Shown: positions 46,435-57,830 of the stretch, one piece after another | How the letters are laid out: each line of letters starts with the position of its first letter | Numbering within the stretch: the stretch's first letter is position 1 | DNA from: Cycas panzhihuaensis | Taxonomy: Eukaryota > Cycadophyta | Direction of reading: 5' to 3' | Length of the DNA: 64,000 nucleotides | NCBI GenBank assembly: GCA_023213395.1 | Contig: CM041465.1 | Span: 236,041,741 to 236,105,740 of the forward strand | Position numbers and translations under genes: made by a program | Notes under the pieces: model-generated | What the model was told of the DNA's origin: nothing | What the model saw: only the letters and a program-made list of their open reading frames with translations | Database searches by the model: none

Positions 46435-46924
46435 AGAAAATGTAATCATAAAAGCAATATATTAACAAAACTCTAAACCACACAAAGAATAAATAGCATA
46501 ACTAAACTAAGTATACAACAAATAAATCCAGGAGATTCAGGTCTAAGCATACATCTTTTATTAATCTAAGCAATAACTAAAGAATTACAAATATAAAAAC
46601 CCTAACTCTCCTCATTGACTCATCAAAGTCTTATCCAACCTTTTACATGTGCCATAACATAAGAATATATAGACATAATTTTACAAGATATTGCCTTACA
46701 ATTTTACAATATAATAGGTATAATCCATAGGCCAAAAAAGACCCCCATAAGACACCTAAAAATTTTTCTTAGGGCCTCCCACCCTTAAACCCCTGCCTAG
46801 GGAGGCACTGGCCCCCTATACCCCCCAACTAAGGACCCTAAAATGGGGCCTAGACCCTATAAAGGGGCTCGTGTGTAATGTGTATACCTATATAAGACTT
46901 GAAAATTGTTCAATATGTCTAAAA
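46430..46924 (-). repeat. 3' LTR of element J
   Basis: On the minus strand it starts TTTTAGACATATTGAA after GTGGGAGAT and aligns with 35317-35818 to its end, which falls within about 10 bases of 46433. It carries the same G-/C-block region (46740-46870). Confidence 0.83.
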
Positions 46925-48413
46925 ATCTCCCACTTATTGAACACTTTACAAGAAACCTATATACATAACTACTTAATGCCAAAATCACAAACATCTATTG
47001 CCTTTCTATACCATCTAAAATTTTTTGTGATAATAATTTTGGTCAATGAGTCTACAACATTCTCTTATATAGCAATCTTCTATAAGTCTACCTTGTGATC
47101 TTGAACCATTTGCCTAAAAAAATAGAATTGCATATTAATATGCTTTGACTGAGCATGAAAAGCAAGGTTCTTTATCAAGTAGAGCACACTTTGACTATCA
47201 CAATCTATTCTGACAACATCCTGCTTGAATCTAATATCTATGCATAATCTCTATAACCAAAATGCTTCCTTATATGTATGACTAGCTACCATATACTTTG
47301 CTTCTATGATATAAAGTGCCATAACTTAATATCTTTTACTCATTCAGCTGACAATCGTACCACAAAGGGTAAAAACATACCTACTTGTAGATCTTATACT
47401 GTCAAGATCTCTAGGGTAATCAACATCAATAAATCCTATGAAGTTCACTATTATACTCTCTATGGGATCTCCTTGGTAGCAAATTCCATAGTCTGATGTA
47501 TCTCATAGATACTTGAAAATCCTTTTCATAGCCACCGAATGCTCCTTGCCTAGGTTTAATATATACCTGCTAACTACTCCTACTACATGGGCAATGTATG
47601 GTTAAGTGAAAACTATTTCATACATCAAACTACCAACTACACTAGCATAAGGGATAAATGCCATGTCTTCTACTTCTTAGTGAGTCTTTAGGCATTATTT
47701 AGCTGATAATTTTAAACCAACATGAAGAGGAACATTAACTAGTTTACTATCATGCAACCTAAATCATTGTAGTATTGTCTTAATGTATCATCTTTAACTA
47801 AGATAAATCTTCCTATTTCTTCTATCCTTTTTAATCTCAATACTTAAAATAAAATATATAGCACTAAGTTTCATCATCTCAAAATGAGATGCCAATCAAC
47901 CTTTTATAAGTTGGTTCATTTCTTGATTATTACCAACTAAAAGTATATCATTAACATATAAAGGTAGAATAACAAAATGATCACCAACTTATTTATAATA
48001 GATACAATGATTTGCTTTGCTACACATAAAGCTATCTAACAATGTATATGAATCAAACTTCTAATACCACATCCTTAGTGATTGTTTCAAGTCGTATAAT
48101 GACTTCTTTAACCTACACACTATATTTTCCTTCCCTACAACTCCAAACCCTTTAAGTTGCAATATATAAATTTATTCCTCAAGCTCACCATGCAGAAATG
48201 CAGACTCCACATCTATTTGATCCACCTCAAGATCATAGGTAGCTACTATAGCCAATAAAAATATAATCAAAGCACCTTTTGTAATAGTATAAAATACCTC
48301 ACCAAAATCTATTCCCTTGACTTGAGAATAGTCCTTTACTACCAAGTAGGCCTTATATTTTTCCACAATACCATTTAGCCAAAACTTCTTGAAGATCCAT
48401 TTGTTATCAAGAG
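46925..48413 (-). pseudogene. Reverse transcriptase and RNase H pseudogene of element J
   Basis: The reading starts PLDNKWIFKKFW and continues MEKYKAYLVVKDYSQVKGID, DLEVDQIDVESAFLHGELEE. The active-site box reads YVNDILLVG (complement of 47947-47958), so one catalytic Asp of YVDD is Asn. The RNase H part to about 46970 parallels that of D. Several stops. Confidence 0.85.
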
Positions 48414-49130
48414 GTGTTTCCCACTATCTGAGAATAGATTAGGTATCATCATACATGTAATATTATATATATAGTTTCTATTCCTCACATCCTATTATAT
48501 TTTTATAGTTATTACAATATGTTGTCATTATATAATTATTTGGCTGCTTGGATTGATTGCTTGATCCCTTTTGTTTATGTGTGACTCATGCCTATGATGA
48601 CCAAGACTATAATCCAATGGCGATATTGAGCTCCCATGGTAAATCCCCTCTTGGTTATTAGTTTCTCACATGCTTATATAACCTAGCTTGATGATTCTTA
48701 GCTTGTTTTTATGCTTTAGTAACAACATCTCTTCCTCTTTTCATGTTTTGTTTTTCCATTTAGTCTGCCAAAGGTAGCTTATTAGGTTTTTTTGTTTTCA
48801 TGAGAAGATCCCCCTCCTTGCTCGCTCCTTGCAAGATTTGATAGTGTTATGTAGAGGTGGTGATTGGCTTGGCCCTGCTCATATCCTAACATGTGTGATT
48901 ACATTTATTGCATGGAGTTTTAACTCATTTGGTCATGTTTCCTATATGTTTCTTATGGATTTCTATCTATAAGATGACCTATAGGTCTTTAGGAATATAT
49001 TTCAGGTCCCTCAACATCCCATCTCATCATGTTTCATCCTACTACATCAATATTTATTAAATTTTATCCATTTTTTCTAGTCTACTATCACCCCACCTTA
49101 ATTTTTATCCACCCTGCTATGATTATTGCA
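48414..49130 (+). repeat. Tat LTR fragment K
   Basis: It starts TGTTTCCCACTATCTGAG, the same start as the other Tat LTRs (TGTTTTTTGACTATCAGG in C). Further matches are GCTTGATC and GCCTATGATGACC (48561-48600; C: CCTATGATGACC, 28398) and CTCCCATGGTAAATCCCCTC (48633; C: CCCCATGGCACTCTATGACC). Similarity fades towards the microsatellite. No gag or pol follows, so it is a solo or truncated LTR. Confidence 0.55.
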
Positions 49131-49133
49131 TCC

Positions 49134-49166
49134 CATATATACATATACATACATACATACATACAT

Positions 49167-49218
<52 letters not shown>

Positions 49219-49372
49219 ATATGTATATATATATGTATATATATATATATGTATGTATATATGTATATATATATATATATATATGTATGTATATATGTAT
49301 ATATGTATGTATATATGTATATATGTATGTATATATGTATATATGTATATATATATGTATATATATATGTAT

Positions 49373-49419
<47 letters not shown>

Positions 49420-49470
49420 TGTATATACATATATATATATATACACACACACACACATATATATATATGT
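49134..49470. repeat. AT-rich microsatellite (TA, TATG, ATAC and AC repeats)
   Basis: About 335 bases made of ATAC repeats, ATATCT repeats, long TA runs, TATG/TATA mixtures, more TA and a short AC run. Open readings across it consist only of Tyr/Ile/Met/Cys or His repeats and are not genes. Confidence 0.95.
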
Positions 49471-50439
49471 AATACCACTAATATATTCACATTGCAACTA
49501 TTAGTAACTTAAACATAGCCAGAAAAGACTAGATTTACATTAATTAGAGCCCTAACACATAACCCTACCTCAGGACTCACCCAAATTGGGGCCTAACAGT
49601 CATAAGGGGCTATTAGAAATAAAAAACATGAATTCAAACTCGTTATGGATATGGAATTTTGATCTCTTGAGTGACTCTTAAGCAACTTTCTCACAATCTT
49701 AGCATTCTATCACAGTCTAGGCCAAAAATCAAACGAAAGATAGCCAAAGGAAGGAGAGATTAGCCTTTTGGAAGCTAGAGGACATCCCCAAGAAACCAAA
49801 GCAGCTAAGGAGCCTCTCATTCTCACCATCAAGTTTAGATCTCTCTTTAAAAAAAGTGTTTTCTATAATAAAAAATTCCATTTTCCATCAACAAACTTCT
49901 TCTCTTAATGGGTAAGCCCATTCTAGCTTAGTTGTTCTTACTAAATCCTCATTTTATTGTGATTATTTAACTATTTGTTGTAGCCATTATTGATTTTATG
50001 GTTTAGAACCAAGTTTATGACCATTTAGAAGTTTTTCTTAAGTAAACTTGGAGGCAATACCTCCTTTTCTGCATGAAAACTTCTTGCTTCACCTCCAAAA
50101 CCACTAGCTAATGGTGGGCAAAGGGTTTGACCATACAAGGGAGATTGTGAGAAGGTCTATAGGCTTGCATTCTGACTCTAAAATCCACCTTCCACTTGGG
50201 TAAACCCATCCCCCAAGCTCTAAAACACCTTACCACACTTCCCCATAACTAGTGTAACATTTTGGTGATTATGAAGCTTGAAACACACCTTTGTAACTTG
50301 GTCTTTTACTCTAAGATCCTAAACCAAATTACTACCAAACTATGAGACACCTATAATCACTTAGGGAACACCACCTTATAGAGGAGCTCTCCTATCTTAA
50401 GGCAATCTCCTTCTCCTTTTCCCTTTGTTTCTCTTAATT
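49471..50439. other. Unassigned stretch
   Basis: I see no coding domain, no LTR ends and no repeat. It is AT-rich with short poly-A and poly-T runs. It may be decayed repeat or original host intergenic DNA. Confidence 0.5.
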
Positions 50440-50928
50440 GTTGCATAATAAGATTATAATGATTCTTTCACCTAAAAAGATAGAAGTAGGATAAAACAAA
50501 GCTAAAATTCATAAATAATTGAACATAACTAGTAATTTCATATATATGAAGTACCAAATAAACATATATCCTAAATATAAATCAATTACAAGTGTTGAAT
50601 ACAATGTCAATTCGATACAAAAGTACAAATAGAAGTTGAATAAGTACTAACACAACCTGCAATAATCACGAAGCCCCTCAAGACATGGATCCTTCTCAGA
50701 AATGTATCCCTAAGGCTAAAAATCTACAACTACCTTAAGGTAGAAAATGAGAAGAAATAATTCACTAAATGATGATAGAGAATGACCTCAAGAGTCCATA
50801 TTTATAAACACTTAAACTAGGACATAATGAAGTCAGCCAGGATAGGAAGAGGTGCGCCTAAAATAACCATTAGAAGTTAGCCACAACAAGTGTATAGAGG
50901 TCAACAAAACTCTCAAGGGTCACTTCAA
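50440..50928 (-). repeat. 3' LTR of element G
   Basis: On the minus strand it starts TGAAGTGACCCTTGAGAG, directly after the purine tract AAGGGAGGGGGCCT (complement of about 50931-50945). It has a TATA box, TATAAATA (complement of 50798-50805). The other end is not defined; the limit given is a guess. Confidence 0.6.
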
Positions 50929-50949
50929 GGCCCCCTCCCTTGAAATTAT

Positions 50950-51110
50950 GCTTTTCTCTCAAAGTGCTAGTAAGTTTAGAAATTGCTTTATCCATTCGTC
51001 TTTCTCCCATATGGTATCTTCGTCATCTAGGTTTTTCCATTTGATCAAGTGTTCTTTGATTTGTTTGGATCTGAGGATCTGGTGTGGGTTTGCCAGATTC
51101 CTTCTAGCTC
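50950..51110 (-). pseudogene. Chromodomain at the end of integrase, element G
   Basis: One frame reads KEHLIKWKNLDDEDTIWEKD and EWIKQFLNLLAL, a standard chromodomain core (family form: YLVKWKGLPDEEATWE). Such domains bind modified histone tails and direct integration to heterochromatin. The sequence is shifted in frame relative to the integrase C-terminus. Confidence 0.85.
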
Positions 51111-51179
51111 CAATGTCATTTTCCCCTCTTTATTTAGCTTTAGGGTATTGGATTTTGGTACTATCTTTTCCCTAACTTT

Positions 51180-52260
51180 CCTTTTTAGATAGGAAACATG
51201 AAAGATGTTACGAATTTTTATGCTTTCTAGGATCCTTAACTGATATGTGACTTCACCTATTTTGGTAATGATTTCGTATGGCCCGAAATACCTAGGTGTG
51301 AGATTTTAGTTGCTTGTTCTCTATAAGGAATCCTATTTATGTAGATAAATATGCAAAAAGACTTAATTCCCTGCTTCAAATTATCTTTCATAGCACTTCA
51401 AATCAGATTATTACTTCATCCTATTTTGTGTTATTGCTAAATTACCTTTCAATTTATTGATGGTCTCCTCCACTTGCTTCTCATGTTCCTCAATTGCCTA
51501 GACCCATGATGGTCTATTCCAAGTTAATAATGATGGTGGTTAATATCTATATAAAGCTTAGAAAGGCATCATCTTTATTGAGGAGTGGTAGGTGGTGTTG
51601 TACCACCATTCTACTTAGTGCAATTGTCAATGCTATTATTTTTGTTTATCTAAGTAGAAATTCCTCAAGTATCTCTCTAAGCATTTATTGATAATTTTTG
51701 TTTACCCATTTATTTGTGGGTGATATATTGTACTCATCTTGAGTTTTGTACTAGTAATTTTAAAGAGATCTTTCCAAAATTTATTCATAAACTTTGGGTC
51801 ACAATCACTTATGATTACCTTTCGAAAACCATGTAGCTGATGGATCTCCTTCATGTACAATTCTATAATTTCACTAGCTTTGGTTATTGATTTTAACCCT
51901 CTAAAGCGCCCATATTTAGTAAGACAATCTGCTATAACTAGAATTGCATCATTCCCTTCTAAGTATGATAATCCTGTTATGAAGTCTATAGATATTTCAT
52001 TCCATTTTTGTTCCAAACTTGGTAACAACTAGAGTAACCTTAGCATTTTTATGCATTCAATCTTATTCCTCTGGTAGCTATCGCATTCTGCTACAAATTT
52101 CTAAACATCTACTTTTAATCCTTCCTAAAAAAATAAGCTCTTACCTTTCTATATATCTTATTAATCCTTGTGTGGCCTGTTATAGGTGTGGAGTGAGCTT
52201 TATATAATATTATGTCTTTTAGCATAGATTTTCTTGGAATATAAATCTTTCCCTTCCTAA
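51180..52260 (-). pseudogene. Integrase pseudogene of element G
   Basis: The zinc-binding part is LYKAHSTPITGHTRINKIYR (His pair) and VAECDSYQRNKIE near 52050-52200 (relatives C-x-x-C). The core is in a 108-residue open stretch (51702-52028): EISIDFITGL (first Asp), KVIISDCDPKFMNKFWKDLF (second Asp), STIYHPQING. The C-terminal domain has LTPRYFGPYEIITKIGEVTY, QLRI and IRNIFHVSYLKRKV (51180-51350). Confidence 0.87.
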
Positions 52261-52269
52261 GTAATATTC

Positions 52270-52980
52270 CTTATTGTATCTCATACAAGTCAGTTTTATC
52301 CTCGCTTGTTTTCTCTATCAACTACTTATATCTCAGCTTGTTGTTATATTCCTTTCTTAGTATCTCTTGCTATGATGGGGTAGCCACTGATATTATTTGT
52401 AATGTTAGCTACTTGTGAGATTCTTCTAGAATCCTTAAGAGGCCATCTACTATGATATTGTCTTTGCCCTTTTTTTACACAATAGTAAAATCAAATGATT
52501 GTAATTTACTTAGCCATTTTTTCTATTCATTTGACAGTGTCTTTTGACTTAAGAAATACTTGAGATTGTCGTGATCCATCCGTATGTGAAATAGGCTCCT
52601 GAGTAAATACTATCTCCACTGGTAGATTGTGTGCATTATAGCTAGCATCTCCTTGTCCTAAATGGGTTTTAACTTTTCTTTATTATTCAGCTTCCTACTT
52701 TCATATGCTATCGGTCTTTTATCTTGTAATAAGACAACTCATATGCCCAACCCTGATGCATCACACTCCAAGATGAATGGTTTAGAAAAATCTGGAATTA
52801 CTAAGACTGGAGCTCTTATCATTAACCCCTTTAGTTCTGCAAAAGCATTATTGCCTATTAAATTCTATGCGAAGGTGTCCTTTATGGTTAGGTCCATAAG
52901 TGGGATTACTATGTTGGCATATCCTTTTATGAATTTCCTAAGGTATCTTACTACTCCTAGGAAACTCCCATGACAGTCAT
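52270..52980 (-). pseudogene. Reverse transcriptase end and RNase H pseudogene, element G
   Basis: It starts GSFLGVVRYLRKFIKGYANI (thumb) at about 52970. RNase H follows: [16 protein letters not shown] (Asp), KRPIAYESRKLNNKEKLKPI, a stop, DKEMLAIMHTIYQW (Glu), HIRMDHDNLKYFLSQKTLSN (Asp). These are textbook chromovirus RNase H motifs. A few stops, one replacing a residue before DKEML. Confidence 0.87.
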
Positions 52981-53059
52981 TGGTGCTAGCCAATTTACTA
53001 TCACCTAGACCTTCTTAGTGAAAAGGGTTAATGTCATAAGGTCATTACATTAGTTGATT

Positions 53060-53317
53060 ATTTCTAAAAAAGGGTTTTAAGTGAACTTTAAATTAGATCA
53101 CTTAAGTGAAATGCACTTTCATGTGCATTATATGTAATTCCATTTCACCTAACTCTAATGCTTCCTATCTTAATATAAAAGTAAACACTCAATGGAGGAG
53201 GCTTATTCTTACCTCCCCATTTTGTGAGAGCTACTTTCTTTATCAAGTCTCTCTTGCTCTCATGTTTACCTTTATGTTTAGTTCATGGAGATGAAGGATA
53301 GATCCACTCTTTTTATA
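53060..53317 (+). repeat. Probable copia-type LTR end
   Basis: The stretch has a TATA box (TATAAAA 53174-53180), and directly after its end stands TGGTGTTAGAGC, which matches the Met-tRNA primer site at 10 of 12 positions. Its start is not defined. It could be the 5' LTR of element H, but no matching 3' LTR was found after 59890, and 2 kb of unrelated sequence lies between. Confidence 0.45.
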
Positions 53318-53329
53318 TGGTGTTAGAGC
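53318..53329 (+). promoter_or_regulatory. Probable Met-tRNA primer binding site
   Basis: TGGTGTTAGAGC against the canonical TGGTATCAGAGC (two changes, both transitions), followed by TTGCTTCC. Confidence 0.5.
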
Positions 53330-53799
53330 TTGCTTCCTTCATATTCCTCACTTGTACTTATAATAGAACTATCACTTCCTTCTCCCCCACAATTCATATG
53401 GTGAAGGAGATTGTGAAAGTGGATTTAGAAATATTTTCAAGTTATTATCATAGCATATTTGTATTGTTTATTTTCCCTTTCTCTTTTACAGGTTTGGAAG
53501 CATAATACAAGGAGTTTTAAGTCCCAAGGATTCCAATCCTTTGGTGGCCATTCATGTTATCTCATTCTTCTTTTCTTTCCTCTCTTTTTGTCCATTTAAC
53601 AAGGGAAAATGCTGCCAAAATTTTTCTAACTTTTAGAAGAATAATTGTAAGGGGAGGTTCTACCTAATTTTTTAAAAGAATTTCAATCCATTTAAAATAT
53701 TCATCATTGTATGCTCTCACCTTGCCCATATTGGGATCCTGGTGATAAAAAAATAATAGAAATTTCATATGGTATTATGTGTTAATGAGAAATTAGCAA
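53330..53799. other. Unassigned stretch after the primer site
   Basis: It would be the leader or front of a copia element if the primer site is real. I see no gag motif here. T-rich runs and one CTTTTACAGGTTTGG (3' splice-site-like) occur near 53485, with no exon that I recognise. Confidence 0.4.
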
Positions 53800-54180
53800 G
53801 TTAAAATTTTTATAAAAATAAAGTTTTCTTACTAAACTTCATAGGTCTATAAAATCTTCTACAGAGCTCTAATTGATTTAATTTTAATTTACAAAGATGA
53901 GGCTCTAAGTCTAATTTCCAGCACAAAAATTGGCACCTAATTTCGATGTTGTATAAGGAAGTTGTCACTATTTTAGTGAGAAATTATTATTTTTAGTAAG
54001 AATTCTAGAAAAATATAATCTCCTAAATTCGTAGGGCTGTCAAAAACTTTCTAGAACTCATTTGTACCCGATTCTACTTCCTAAAGATAAAGCTCTGAGT
54101 CTAGTTTGCAACACAAAAATCAACACTCCATTTCATCATCATGGGAGAAAGTTATTGCTAATTTAGTGAAGACTACTTTT
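53800..54180 (+). repeat. Tandem duplication, period about 190 bases
   Basis: Two diverged copies: 53800-53989 and 53990-54180. Matching anchors are GGCTCTAAGTCTAATTTCC (53901) with AGCTCTGAGTCTAGTTTGC (54091), and TTCATAGGTCTATAAAA (53838) with TTCGTAGGGCTGTCAAAA (54028). Confidence 0.7.
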
Positions 54181-55300
54181 TTGTATTAAAAATAAAGTGA
54201 AGAATTTTTCTTCCTTCTTTTTATAAGGCTTAAAATCCCATTGTAAAAGTGAGAAAAAAAACACCTAGATCAAAGCAATATTTGGTGTCCTCACTCACTT
54301 ATTAGAATTACATTTTAGCACTCCAAAATCACTTAAAGCAAGCACTCTACAGACACTCCAAGAAAGTATTCTATTTTCAATTAAATGTACGTTTGATGCA
54401 ATTAGATAATCTTTTCACTCTTCCTAAAAGGAACGCATCATGTACACTATTCTCTTCCATCTTATGCCTATTCATACACTATCCAAGGTTGAGATACCAT
54501 GGTTGGAAGAATGTCATGCCATAAAGGAGGTGTGGGTTTCAAGTTGGGACTAGACTAAACCAGAATATTTGTGAGGTTTGGTTAGCCATACCATCGTGCC
54601 TTAATTAAGGAGCATCCTCATAACCAACCAAGAAAATTAAAACATTAATACAAGATTAAAATATACTCAAATCCAATATCCATCATAGATATAGGTATGC
54701 ATATAACTCTTTAGAGGAGGTATATAGCTACTCATTGGCAAACTGGGTGAGGATTCAGAGTACCTGGGCTCCATTGTGACTTGGATTTCATCACGAAGCA
54801 TAATTGTGGCTATCACGGGTGAAGGCCAACTTAATTATACTAGAAGCCTAGGCATCCCTTCAACAACTTCAACTACATGTTGGACATAAGTTAGAGGTTC
54901 TTGGGTTGATTATGTATCCTATATTTAAGTTTCAAGTTATGTACACCCAATGATATCAACTTCTATATTGGCCTACAATCTTGTATATTGATCACTTACT
55001 TATTTGTAAAAAGTGATCCATAGTGTAATCATAATCATAGTGCTTCTTATATTCCTATTGCATTAGGTTAATATTTGCCACAAGTATTATTGGCTAATTT
55101 TCATCATAGTGATTTTTATATTCCTACTGCATCAGGTTAATATTTATCACAATTGTTGGCAACTTTTCTCTAAGTTGCTCCCTTCATCTTTGAGCAACCA
55201 TTCTCACTTCTTCTTCCTTCTGCTACACTACTACATTGCATCTCCCATTTATAAATAGTAATTGGTCATTTATTACCATCACTTTTATAGTCCCTTATTT
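54181..55300. other. Mostly unassigned stretch with a 69-base tandem duplication
   Basis: No coding domain seen. At 55033-55171 a segment containing TTATATTCCTATTGCAT and AGGTTAATATTTGCCACAA is followed by a second copy (TTATATTCCTACTGCAT, AGGTTAATATTTATCACAA) 69 bases later. Confidence 0.55.
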
Positions 55301-55309
55301 ATTTCTTCC

Positions 55310-56500
55310 CTTCTTAAAAGATACCATGTCTTCATAGTTCAAGAAAATGTGAACTGCATTCTAAAAAGGAAAGAAAATTGGGACATGTGGTTCACTGGTG
55401 TCAGAATTGCTACAAAGTATGAAGGTCTATGGAGAGATCACTTGCAACCTATACCATCTATTACAGCTACAACTATGTTAGCTACTTCTAGAGGAGGTGC
55501 TCCAACTACTCCCATTACAGTTATAACTAAATGCTAATGGGAACTTGACGATGATAAAATCTTTACAAGGATACTACTTGTCACTGATTATTCCTTGCAT
55601 AATCTCATTGATAAAGTTGTATATGATACAACATGGAAAGTCCTTGAAGTTCTTAAGAAGAACTTTGATACTAAATTAGACTTAAAATTTGTTCACTTAG
55701 TGCTGAAGATGAACAAATTGAAAATGTAGAAAGGACATACAAGTGAGACAATCAATCTCCTTCCTCCAATCAAGCGAGCCATTGATAAAGATTTTAAAAC
55801 CCAATGCATTACATGGGCTTTTTTGATTTAGTCATGTCTCCATATCCCATGTTATAAAAATCTATAGGGAAGTCTTTAATCTAGTGGTATTTTGAAGACC
55901 CTAAACTTTGAGGCTCTTACTGATAAGTTCATTGAATTTGATAAGGCCTTTGATACCAACTTTTCCACTATATCATATCCAATTGATGCTACTTTCAAAG
56001 TGGAAGAAGATCTGTGTTATACCAAAAATCAAGGTCAATACTCTTGAAAAGGTGGTAATTCCCATGGAAGAGGAAGAGGTAGATAATAAGGACAACGTCC
56101 TCTTAGTCAATAGGCTCCTCAACTCCAACAAAATAAGCCTTAAGGCTAAGGCCAAAATAATCAACCTGGACCTAGATCCAGTAATCAGAGATAATCCAAC
56201 TAGTCCAGTACTTCTTATGAGACTGGAAATCAAACAATTGTATGCCAAAGATATAATAGAAAATGACATTATGCCAAAAATTATAGAATTACCACCAACA
56301 AACTACCACGTTGTCAATAATGCCATGGTGTATATAATATTGATAATACTTCTTTTGAAGATGCTTTTGGTGGAATGTAATTTGTTCATGCACATCTTCA
56401 AAGAATTAGGACCACTTCATCAATTGTTATTGATAGATCCACTAAGTATATTAAGGCTCATTATGGCTAAGCTTATTCACTTTTTCCTTTACCACTTGGA
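55310..56500 (+). pseudogene. Gag pseudogene of element H
   Basis: The front reads ENVNCILKRKENWDMWFTGV and GLWRDHLQPIP, then DDKIFTRILLVTDYSLHNLI and VYDTTWKVLEVLKKNFDTKL (copia gag core). A Gly/Arg-rich part (GGNSHGRGRGR, about 56050-56080) precedes a decayed Cys/His knuckle (CQRYNRK near 56240). Many stops. Confidence 0.8.
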
Positions 56501-56529
56501 GTTGTAGATAGTGCCATCTCAAATACTTC

Positions 56530-56940
56530 ATTATGGATTATAGATACTGGAGAAACACAATGCATGACTTGTCATTGCCAGTTCTTTCAGGATTTTGACT
56601 CTGAAGTTCATGGTGTTGTACACATGGCTGACAAATCATCTCAGCTAGTCAAAGGACTTGGAACTATTTGCTTGAAACTCCCATGCCTTCTAGATTTTAC
56701 ACTTGTTGATGTTTTATATATTCCTATTCTAAAGCAAAACCTGCTCTCCCTATCCACTCTTGTCTCTCATGGATTTGATTTGAGTGTAACTGTAAATAAT
56801 TAAAATCTCGGTGTCATTCACCCTCCTTCAAATGCTATGGTTATGACTAGAATTCTTGATGGCAAACTTTTTTACCTAACTGGCTCACGATCCTCTCAAG
56901 CAAACTATGTTGATGATGACTTTGCTTTTACCACAACCCT
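56530..56940 (+). pseudogene. Aspartic protease pseudogene of element H
   Basis: LWIIDTGETQCMTCHCQFFQ contains the active site D-T-G-E (family D-S/T-G-A-T). LVDVLYIPILKQNLLSLSTL follows (family form: V-L-x-V-P-x-L-x-x-N-L-L-S-V). A 79-residue part (56564-56803) is open. Confidence 0.84.
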
Positions 56941-57830
56941 AACTCCTCAAAAGTTGTCCTAATCGGCCCTATGGCATGCTCATATGGGCCACATAAAAAT
57001 TGATCATTTAAGAGAACTACATGCCACTCTTCTTGGTATACCTAGGCTCTCCTCTAAGCCTTTCAAATACAAAACATGTATCATTGCCAAATCTCAAAGA
57101 CAACCCTTTCCTCGTAGTCAGTAGAAATCTAGCCAACCTTTACAGCTTGTACACTTAGATATATGTGGTCCTATGCCCATCCATTCTCTCAAATAGAAGT
57201 GGTACTATATTACTTTCATTGATGATTTTACTAAGAAAGTATGGGTTTCTTTTCTTACAAAAAAATATGAAGTTTTTTCTATGTTTCAAGCTTTTAAGGC
57301 CCACGTGGAAAATGAATCTAGATTCAAGATCAAAATACTTAGGACTAAAAATGATGGCAAGTACACATCCAATGAGTTTAAATCATACCTATGTCAATGT
57401 GGAATCAAACATTAGACCACTATTATAGGTATACTCAGTAAAATAAAGTTGTTGAGTGCATGAACAAGACCATTATGAATGTGGCTCGCGATATGCTGGT
57501 ATATAAGAATGTCCCTATCGATCTTTAGGCTAAGGCTATCTGGATTATTGTGTATTGTATCAATAGTATTAGTCCCTCCAAGCTTGGCCTCTCTCCACAT
57601 GAAATGTGGTATGAACAAACCCCCTCTATCTCCCACTTCAAAAGTTTTGGCTCTACTTGTTATACTCACATTCTAGAGGGACATAGAAACAAGCTCCAAG
57701 ATAAAGCCATCAAAGGCATTTTTGTCGGATACCCTATGGATAAAAAAGGGTACAAGGTTTTCATACCTTCACAACATAAAATCATCATCACTAGAGATGA
57801 TATCTTTGTAGAGACTAAAGATTAATTACT
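56941..57830 (+). pseudogene. Integrase pseudogene of element H
   Basis: The pre-integrase zinc region is ALWHAHMGHIKIDHLRELHA. The core is LVHLDICGPMPIHSLK (first Asp), YYITFIDDFTKKVWVSFL, ILRTKNDGKYTSNEFKSY (the second catalytic Asp is lost; relatives R-S/T-D-N-G-G-E-Y) and KVVECMNKTI (Glu). TAA at 57439-57441 replaces the second Gln of P-Q-Q-N-G-V. The C-terminal reading at 57550-57825 has FKSFGSTCYTHILEGHRNKL, KGIFVGYPMDKKGYKVFIPS. Confidence 0.86.

Larger units (their letters stand above)
46430..48413 (-). mobile_element. Element J: 3' half of a Ty1/copia element related to D
   Basis: On the minus strand: reverse transcriptase (from 48413), RNase H, polypurine tract, LTR. It is the same family as D by LTR and protein. 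The front half (gag, protease, integrase and the beginning of reverse transcriptase) is missing. A Tat LTR start (48414) lies directly against the broken end. Confidence 0.87.
50440..52980 (-). mobile_element. Element G: 3' half of a Ty3/gypsy chromovirus
   Basis: On the minus strand: end of reverse transcriptase, RNase H, integrase, chromodomain, polypurine tract, LTR. A chromodomain after integrase defines chromoviruses, a different lineage from the Tat elements. The front half (gag, protease, palm of reverse transcriptase) is missing; the break is near 52980. Confidence 0.88.

Noticed and set aside
49029-49512. Several overlapping open readings of 80-147 residues on both strands
   Set aside because: They consist of Tyr/Ile/Met/Cys/His repeats translated from a TA/TATG/ATAC microsatellite.
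53480-53500. CTTTTACAGG as a 3' splice site of a host gene
   Set aside because: No exon-like reading or matching 5' splice site nearby; such T-rich/AG combinations are common in this composition.
55908-56507. 199-residue open reading, Leu/Ile-rich, looking like a membrane protein
   Set aside because: It is a shifted frame over copia gag of element H; the gag frame shows the Gly/Arg-rich part and Cys/His remnant.
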